Assembly (NCBI GenBank): GCA_945643635.1
Contig: CALZFC010000081.1
Coordinates: 408,501-472,500, forward strand
DNA: 64,000 nucleotides
Direction of reading: 5' to 3'
DNA from: Allodiplogaster sudhausi
Taxonomy: Eukaryota > Nematoda > Chromadorea > Rhabditida > Diplogasteridae
The notes under the pieces are model-generated. The model did not search any database. It was not told where the DNA came from and was given only the letters and a program-made list of their open reading frames with translations. Made by a program: the position numbers and the translations under genes. Each line of letters starts with the position of its first letter. Within the stretch, counting starts at the first letter, position 1. Shown here in pieces: positions 56,276 to 64,000 of the stretch.

Positions 56276-56433
56276 GGTAGGAAGGGAGACAGAGAGAGAG
56301 GGAGAGAGAGAAGGAAAGGGGGGTGAGAAAGAGAGAAGAGCGAGAGCGAGAAAGAGTTCAATCCTAATTCCATCCTAGCTGATCTCTCGACTGCTGGCAG
56401 CTACGCAGTGAGGATCCGATTGAATCAACAAAA
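55393..56433. other. spacer between the two TSP1 genes
   Basis: An AATAAA at about 55628-55633 (TAATAAAGAAACC) may end the first TSP1 transcript. 55780-56100 is CT-rich with a pure (CT)n run at 55850-55910, and 56238-56340 is GA-rich. Between them 56164-56219 carries three consecutive hairpins. Confidence 0.6.
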
Positions 56434-59400
56434 ATGCGCCCGAGGCGGAGTTTTTGTACCCTCGTGTGTCTCATCTTCATATTTGGTCAGAGCGAAAATT
56501 TATTTATTTATAATTTTATTTTTTGCAATGCAGTAGAGTGTGCTATCGTTTTTAATACTACAGGGCAAAGAATTTTTTCAGGGAATACCGCCTGGACAGA
56601 TGCACAAGAAATTTCAAGTCGGTTTCAAACTTTCGCAATTGTCATGATTTTGACCACAGTTGCACCACTTCCCTTTTCAATCCGCTAGAAGCTTTTGGGT
56701 GCTTTTGTTCCTTTTCTCGCTCTCTCTATCTTTCCTTATTCACTCTCTTTCCATCTTCCTTTCACTCTCTGTTTCTCTAGCCCTGTTTCGATCCCTTACT
56801 TTCTCTCACTCTCTCGTTCTCTCTATATTTACCTCTCTCTCTCTCTTTCTCTCTCCCTTTCCCTCTCTCTTTTCTAATTTCAGCCTTTCACATGCTATCA
56901 TAGCATCTTCCTGTCCTTTTTCTCCTCACTTTCACAATCTCAATATCACATCGCTATTTCCTTACTTAGGACTTGATTTTCTATTGCTCAGCACACTAAG
57001 GATATATGCACAGCTCGATGAAGTGAAATTTTATATTAGGTCTAGAGCGTCAAAAGATTTTTCGCAAGTTAAAATCTGAAGAGGAGGCGGAAGAGTAAAA
57101 GGGCACTGAATTTATATAGAAAACGTCATGAAGATGGTTCTTCGCACTCCTTTCACAAAACAGCTTTCCAAGAGATTGGCTGATTTCTATGTACATAGAC
57201 GATTTTCCACAAGAATGTCAAATGGATAATAGATAAGAAGGCTGCAAATACAATAATTGCAATCTTGAGTGATGTCGTCGGAGTGGTCGAGATGGTCTCC
57301 GTGGTCCTTCTGCTCTTCTTCCGTCCGAATCCGAGTCCGTGCTTGTTCGACTGTTCGTGGATTCAAATGCGTCGGCCACAACAAGGTCTGTCTTCTCTTT
57401 TCAGGGAAGAAGAAACCATTTAGACTTCTGTTCTGCAGGAGTTTCAAAGCTGTGATGAATCCGTCTCAACGACTTCTTCTTCCCTTCGCAAGGTCTCTTC
57501 TGACTCGGATTCATCAGAGGATCATGAGGACCCGTGGACAGAAGAGCGGGCACTCGCCCTGAGGCAGCTCTATCCTGACTACGAACATCCCTCCCTTGCC
57601 CTCACTCCTCGCAGAGAAACCTCCAAAACCCCCACTCCTGCTCCTTCTCCATCAACCACTTCGCCACTTCCCACTTCCACAATCCGGGTATCTACGAAGA
57701 CCTTCGACTTTCGCAACAATAACCTACTACAGAAGCTTAGTCAGTCATTTATTTTAACATGGGGAGTTTAATTTTCATATATTCATATATGCCATTCGAC
57801 CATTCAAGAACATGTGCATAGCAATTGTTATAGGAGAAGGAGAATCGGTCTCCTCGATGCTGCATGGAGAAATTCACCCGGAACACGCTTCATCCACAGA
57901 CGGTCCAACCAGGATGGAAGAGAGTAGCCAAGAATCCGAGGGCGAGGAAGATGCGGAAGAGAAGAGCACTCCTCCACCTCCCACGCCCTCCCCTCACAGG
58001 GCATCCATCGCTGCTCTCCTCCAACAACAAACACTCCATTCTCCATCGCTAACTCGACCAGCCGAGGCTGCAGAAGGAACGGACTCGGACTATTTTGACG
58101 ACTCTGAGCAGGAGGCGGAGCAACCGGAGATCAGACAACCGACCACCATCAATGCAATCAGGAACAATGGCATAGTGGCAGCAGCTAGCAAGACTCTCTC
58201 AGAACAGGATAGACTCAGACTAGCAGCGGCAGAAGAGAGAGAAGAGGAGCTGAAGAGACAGCAGACGGAGAGAGAAAAGGAGAAACAAATAATAGCTGAA
58301 GAGACGGCCAGAGTAAGAGAGCAAATCAGGCAGGAGGAGGAGAAGCTAGCGAGGATTAGGGAGGAAAAGAGGAGGAGAGACGAGCAAAGAAGACTAGAAG
58401 AGCAGAGAAGAGAAGAGGAGAGGAGGCAAAGAGAGGAGGAGCAGGCAGAGAAAGAGAGAGTGAGGGAGGAAGAAGAGAGACTAGAGAGACGCAGACTGCA
58501 AGAGGAGGAGAGGAAGAAGCTGCAAGAAGAAGAGAGGCGACGACTACATGAAGAAAGAATGAGAGCGAAGGAGCATTTCAGTCGACTACAATCTACATCG
58601 AAGAGACAAGAAGGAGGATTCGAAGAGGAAGAGAGAAGAGAGCCAGACAACGAGAGAAGAGGGTCAGACAACGAGAGAAGAGGGCCAGATAACCAGAGAT
58701 CTAGAGCTGATCAGCAGAGGAATATCACAAAGACACTCAACAATATCAATGCAATTGTCGCCAAACTGGAGAAGGAGGTAATCATTAATTATGAAGAGAA
58801 CAAGATGAGAGTTAACTAATTTGAGGAGTCGAAGAGGGCGCAGACGGGAGAGCGGTTGAGTGCCATGCAAGCAGCTTATCTGAAGAGGAGCAGAGAACTC
58901 AGACAGCAGCTTCTCCTTCTGCAACTCAAGTATTCCAGCGTCACCCCAACCACTTCCACAACCACAACTCCCGCTTCTAATGTCGAGGTTTTTTTTTAAG
59001 AATTAGCATCATTCTTTTTTATTCTTAATATGTTTTTCTTCACTTTTCTTCGATGACATCTGATGATTATTTCTTAACTAGATATCAGATGACACCGCAA
59101 AGGCGTTCGAATGGCTCATGCAGAACATCAACAGTCGATTGGAAGCCGATGAAGAGACAGTCCAGGTCACTCCCCGTTCTTCCCACTGAAAGACCTCTCT
59201 AATCATCACTTTCTTCTGCAGACTCTGCCTCCACCCAAGAAGGCAGTGCCACCCACCCAAATCCCTCTTGGCTCGCCTCTCCCCCTTCGTCCTTCCACGT
59301 CGCCTGTTCCCATTGGAAAGGCTGCCAATCCGCAAATAGCTAATGTCAAATTTGTCGATATGACCGGCGAGGTAAAGCAGAAAATGGTAGATATGGAGAT

Positions 59401-59911
59401 ATGGAGAAGCAAAAGAGAATTGGTAGATGGGAGAGAGAGAGTGCGAAAGCGAGAGAGAGAGAGGGAGAGAGAGAGAAAGAGAGAGCGAGAGAGAGAGAGA
59501 GAGAGAGATGAAAGTTGAGATGAGAGATCACTTTTAAGGATGCTGAGCGTGTGTATCCGCTGCCAAGCTACCGCCTGCCCTCGAGATCCATCCGCATCTT
59601 CAGCCGCGGCCACAACCACTCCGAACCCCGTGCAGTGAGTTCATGCCACTTCCTACTGATAAGCAGTGACTGATAGCTGCCTTCAGGAGCCTTCCTCCTC
59701 TCCCGTTCCACTGGCTCTTCCTTCTGCTCGTGCTCCTGAAACAAATGCTGGAGATTCCTTCGAGTGGAGTGAATGGTCGGAATGGAGTGAATGTGTGTGT
59801 GGATGGCAACTCAGAAAGAGAATCTGTCTCCATCCCCTCCTGGCAACGAGCCAAGAAAGCTGTCCTGCTCCGCAGTACGAGAGGATGAAATGCGAAGGGG
59901 GACCGTGTTAG
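56434..59911 (+). CDS. secreted coiled-coil protein with two thrombospondin type-1 repeats
   Basis: Nine exons, all phases consistent, 709 residues: 56434-56485, 57270-57385, 57439-57739, 57834-58777, 58826-58987, 59082-59165, 59222-59371, 59539-59634 and 59687-59911. Exon 1 is a signal peptide (MRPRRSFCTLVCLIFIF). Exon 2 holds TSP1 repeat 1 (SSEWSRWSPWSFCSSSVRIR). Exon 3 is acidic and Pro/Thr-rich. Exon 4 (315 residues) is acidic, then a long uninterrupted Arg/Glu coiled coil. Exons 5-8 are helical, then Pro-rich. The last exon has repeat 2 (FEWSEWSEWSECVCGWQLRK) and ends GGPC. TSP1 repeats at both ends of a rod suggest an extracellular matrix or receptor-bridging protein. No orthologue is recognised. 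The coiled-coil DNA is GA-rich like the surrounding microsatellites. Confidence 0.9.
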
Positions 59912-60380
59912 ACAAGCTTTCGAGGGATGGAGTGGGGACAACCCTTCTCGGCACAAATTTAGCTGCTACATCTTCATAACAAATCTCTGTGTACGTGGAT
60001 GCCATACTCGTTCGTTCCAAACCGAGCACTCGATTGGAAGTAATTGTCAGAATATCTACCTCGATTCATTTCTGCCTAGGTTTGCTTCATTGTCTCGGGC
60101 TTTTGTTCTATTGCATGTTTAATAATAATTTCACCTTTCATTATAAGCACTGAAATCTGAAGCCGGTTTGAATCCGAATGTCTGCTCTTTATCTTATTGC
60201 AAGCTCAAGTGCCACTTCACGTATAATATTATTTCCTTCCATGTTTAAGTAAAAAAAATTAAATAAAAATTTAGTGTGTACATTTCCTTATTATAAAGTT
60301 TAAGGAAACGTAGGCATTATAAATTGGTATGAAAAGGAGAGAGTGAGAGAGAGAGAGTGAGAGGGAGAGGGAGAAAGATA

Positions 60381-60422
<42 letters not shown>

Positions 60423-60534
60423 ACACACACAAGGAAATACAACAGTGGAAAGAGAATAAGAATTTTTAAAACAATATGAAAAAAGGGAAAAAAACGCGAT
60501 CACGTCATGCTAAAATGATTAAAAATGAAAAGGA
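59912..60534. other. spacer with convergent 3' ends
   Basis: AATAAA at 60262-60267 could end the second TSP1 transcript. (GA)n at 60340-60420 precedes the stop of the convergent PMVK gene. No other gene seen. Confidence 0.55.
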
Positions 60535-61315
60535 CTAAGAAGAGAGGGGAGATGGCTGGGAAGAGGAGAGAATGAGCTGGACGAGATGGCTGAACTGTCG
60601 CTCGATCTCCCCTCCCCTCCCATCGCTGTTGTCAATCCGCCAATCCCACCGACTCCATCGATCCAATCCGCACTCTGACTGTGCATCGTCAATGCCCTCC
60701 ACGAAGCGGTAGCCTCGACTCTTCCGAGTGCTCTCGTCTGCAGAGACGCGGACAGCCAGGACACGCGGGGAGGCTGTCTCCAGCCACTCCAAGTCAGACT
60801 CTCTTCTACAGTCTGCCACTATCACCACTTCCGCCTCCCCCGCAGCAGCCAGAGCCTTCCTGAATGCCATATGTTCCCTTCTTCCGCTACCGTAACTTAC
60901 CTACAGAAGTAGCCCGCGTCTCTGCTTCTCATCTCCTCTCCCCATTTGATCATTTCCAGCCGATACCGTTCTTTGTATTCTCCCGTTCCGAGCAGCTCAG
61001 AATAATTCAAACCTGAATATAATTTAGTCTTATAGACTTGGGGCGAATAATAGACAAATACTACAATATCTGCTGAAAGCGGAGAATGGTATGAGCTGTG
61101 CAGTGTACCACGGATGGTAAAGAAAGCGACGACGAACCTCTTCCCTTTGCAAACTCTTGCTTGAGCGAGTGGGAGATGCCCGTGACGGCAACGGATGCAT
61201 GGGGGGCGATCAGCTTCTCCAGCCGGCCCGCCACCCAATCTTTCCCACTCTTCCGCTTCCCCGCCAGTAACACCAGCACCTTCTCCCCCATCGCTCCAAC
61301 CCTCAACACTTCCAT
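60535..61315 (-). CDS. PMVK: phosphomevalonate kinase (animal type)
   Basis: PMVK phosphorylates 5-phosphomevalonate to the diphosphate in the mevalonate pathway; the animal enzyme is a P-loop kinase unrelated to the fungal one. First exon from the ATG at 61315 (or 61291): VLVLLAGKRKSGKDWVAGRL contains the P-loop GKRKSGKD, followed by GISHSLKQEFA. Exon 2 (about 61020-60900) has ELLGTGEYKERYRLEMIKWG and ends DAGYFCR. Exon 3 (about 60870) reads VVIVADCRRESDLEWLE (family VSDTRRVSD), VRVSADESTRKSRGYRF, the signature GIDDAQSECGLD, then DWRIDN and a short helical tail to TAG at 60535-60537. Motif order and length match animal PMVK. Nematodes keep the mevalonate pathway for isoprenoids though they make no sterols. 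The Sec61-gamma gene lies 370 bp upstream on the same strand. Confidence 0.93.
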
Positions 61316-61685
61316 TCTCCGGGCACTTAATTGAACCAAAACTCGTTGCTGTCGAAACAAAAAAAAAATTTAAAGGCGAGACATAACAGTCTTTGAAATA
61401 TCTTTATAGCTGATCTAACTGGAGCTCTTTTTTTTTTTACAAAGATAAGTTCCGAAAACTCTTTACAGTTAGAGGGATAGTAACCCATATCACAATATGT
61501 GGAAAGTGACTGATCTCCAAATTAAAATAACAATTTTCTTGTGTGATCCGATTATCGAAACAAACGGCAGAAACACAGGCAAATACGAAAGAAGCAATGC
61601 GAGCTTAGCGCCAATGCGCATAATAATTTAACGAGAGAAGATCGGGCGACGACTGAGGAAAGAGCTTGGCTGCTGAGCAGCGGAG
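61316..61685. other. 370-bp spacer between PMVK and Sec61-gamma
   Basis: AT-rich; both genes read leftward. A T-run at 61426-61438 is the only marked feature. The distance is compatible with either an operon or independent promoters. Confidence 0.5.
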
Positions 61686-62784
<1,099 letters not shown>

Positions 62785-63220
62785 CTCAACATTAAATAAA
62801 TTGCATACTCTCACCAATACATTCTACTTAAAAGTAAGCGAAATTAGTCAGTGGACTAAAGAATAAACAGCATAAGGAAGGGTCTGTACGGTGGAGAGTA
62901 TCGGATAGAATATGAACAGAGGAGAAGGCACAACGCTAGGTATGAAATGCTTGGATAAGAAGGCATCACACGCAGCAGCCAGCCCAGCTAACCCTGGCGA
63001 AAGAGCACGCGAAACAAGGAGGGCACTGCAACTACCGTACTCGAGCTGCAATTCAGGCTACAGCGCCAAGTTCAAATACCCTTTTCGCAGTGCTCAAGCT
63101 AAAACTCGTTCAGGTATGCCGGCTATGCGAAACTGTGCGAATTGTTAACGATTTATGCTTGAGGGAATAGACAGCGAAAGAAATTGAGATGGTATAGGAA
63201 ATTGGTGCAGAAGTGGTAGT

Positions 63221-63266
<46 letters not shown>

Positions 63267-63391
63267 AGGAGGGAAGGAGACGAAGAGAGAAAGAAGTGCT
63301 TGAAACGAAGAAAGAGAAAAGAAGGAGGAGTTGAGGAAGCTGCAGCTGAAGATGCCAGTAGACTGCTTGCAAAGTAAAAGCAGCTGATCAG
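62785..63391. other. divergent intergenic region
   Basis: Between Sec61-gamma (leftward) and the secreted protein (rightward). 62880-63140 is open on both strands but has no start or splice support; (GA)n occupies 63220-63265. Promoters of both genes should be here. Confidence 0.5.
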
Positions 63392-64000
63392 ATGGAAGAA
63401 GAGAGAAGAGGACGAAGAGGAACAACGAAGAAGAATCATCGTCTCTTTCTCTCTCTGCTTATCTCTGCTCTCTCTCTTATTCCACTCTCTCTCGCGGATC
63501 TTCCTTCTCAGCTTGATCCCTTTCTTGAGAAGCTCTTCGAGTTCGAACAGTGTTAGTATTACATCTGCCTCTATTTATTTATTTCAATTTTTATCAATTT
63601 TTATTCTAGGTAATGAGAATAGGCACGCTTCTAATTTGAACTCAATAGTCAGCACATAGTAAGCACTGCATGGATGCATCAACACGTCCATGTGCATGGT
63701 AACTGCTGGGATGGCTCAGAAATGGCCTCTTCTTCTTGAGGCGAGGAGTTCTTGTCTGACTCTAAGTTCACATCGGTGTCGACCGTCGAGTGCTCTCCCC
63801 ATCGCTGTGACTTCCCCCGTCAACTCTGCCAACGCCCCTCCGATCGCTTCCGGGATTCTTCCACTAATCAGTGCAGGGACATTCCTGAAGAGGTCTCAAT
63901 CACATCTCTCGCTCTCTATGTTCCATTTTTCTTTTTTTTCAATGAATCTTTTTTCTATAATATTTATGTCCGCGCTACTCTTACCTCAATCTTATTCCAC
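63392..64000 (+). CDS. secreted cysteine-rich protein, 5' part (runs off the window)
   Basis: Exon 1 (63392-63551) starts with a basic stretch (MEEERRGRRGTTKKNHR), then a hydrophobic signal or anchor (LFLSLLISALSLIPLSLA) and DLPSQLDPFLEKLFEFEQ. Exon 2 (63741-63892) joins at phase 1 and encodes EEFLSDSKFTSVSTVECSPH, then RCDFPRQLCQRPSDRFRDS and NQCRDIPEE, giving a C-x4-C-x6-C pattern like short secreted Cys-rich modules in nematode extracellular proteins. A GTCTCA donor follows and the gene continues past the window. The basic residues before the hydrophobic core make the signal peptide unusually long, so translation may start differently. Family not recognised. Confidence 0.6.

Noticed and set aside
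62848..63148. Open frames on both strands upstream of the last gene
   Set aside because: No splice support or recognisable domain, and both strands are equally open.

Overview
The window is eukaryotic, with many short spliceosomal introns and AATAAA poly(A) signals, and it looks like a nematode genome. Three things point that way: a MAB-3-type transcription factor with two DM domains, an exact copy of the 22-nt nematode SL1 spliced leader followed by a GT donor (15086-15107, minus), and Shaw K+ channel, Sec61-gamma and ATG9 genes typical of animals. The long (CT)n/(GA)n tracts would fit a diplogastrid-like genome, but genus and species cannot be told from this sequence.

Layout. 1-2.3 kb: a 1.2-kb tandem repeat and the last exon of an EF-hand gene (+). 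2.8-5.5 kb: UVSSA-like transcription-coupled repair factor (-). 5.6-7.3 kb: small secreted Cys-rich protein (+). 7.6-8.2 kb: possible gene (+). 8.5-10 kb: mab-3-like DM gene (-). 10-17 kb: repeat-rich and gene-poor, with a 58-bp minisatellite and a TA-flanked inverted-repeat element carrying the SL1 sequence. 17.1-24.6 kb: a young, apparently intact Ty3/gypsy LTR retrotransposon (-). 24.7-29.9 kb: CRAL-TRIO/GOLD (SEC14-like) gene (+), one of whose introns holds a 2.3-kb palindromic element with four tRNA-like Pol III promoters and a nested hAT-like MITE. 30.2-32.6 kb: RRP36-like ribosome biogenesis factor (-) and adjoining exons. 33.4-37.5 kb: ATG9 autophagy scramblase (-). 38.1-39.6 kb: mitochondrial ribosomal protein mL39 (+). 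39.8-40.6 kb: single-pass membrane glycoprotein (-). 41.2-43.3 kb: pinin (+). 43.7-49.3 kb: Shaw/Kv3 voltage-gated K+ channel (-). 49.3-54 kb: repeat-rich with doubtful exons. 54.1-59.9 kb: two secreted thrombospondin type-1 genes in tandem (+). 60.5-62.8 kb: phosphomevalonate kinase and Sec61-gamma (-, 370 bp apart). 63.4 kb to the end: 5' part of a secreted Cys-rich protein (+).

The genes are mostly unrelated housekeeping and developmental genes, not a pathway cluster; the only functional neighbours are the two thrombospondin-repeat genes. The most unusual content is mobile. Two palindromic elements share the same CAGTCCCGCCC termini and TA target duplications, and each carries small-RNA-gene-derived sequence (SL1 in one, tRNA promoters in the other). 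Exon models were made by hand from splice consensus and reading-frame continuity. Where all exon phases agree I say so; elsewhere the 5' ends are uncertain.
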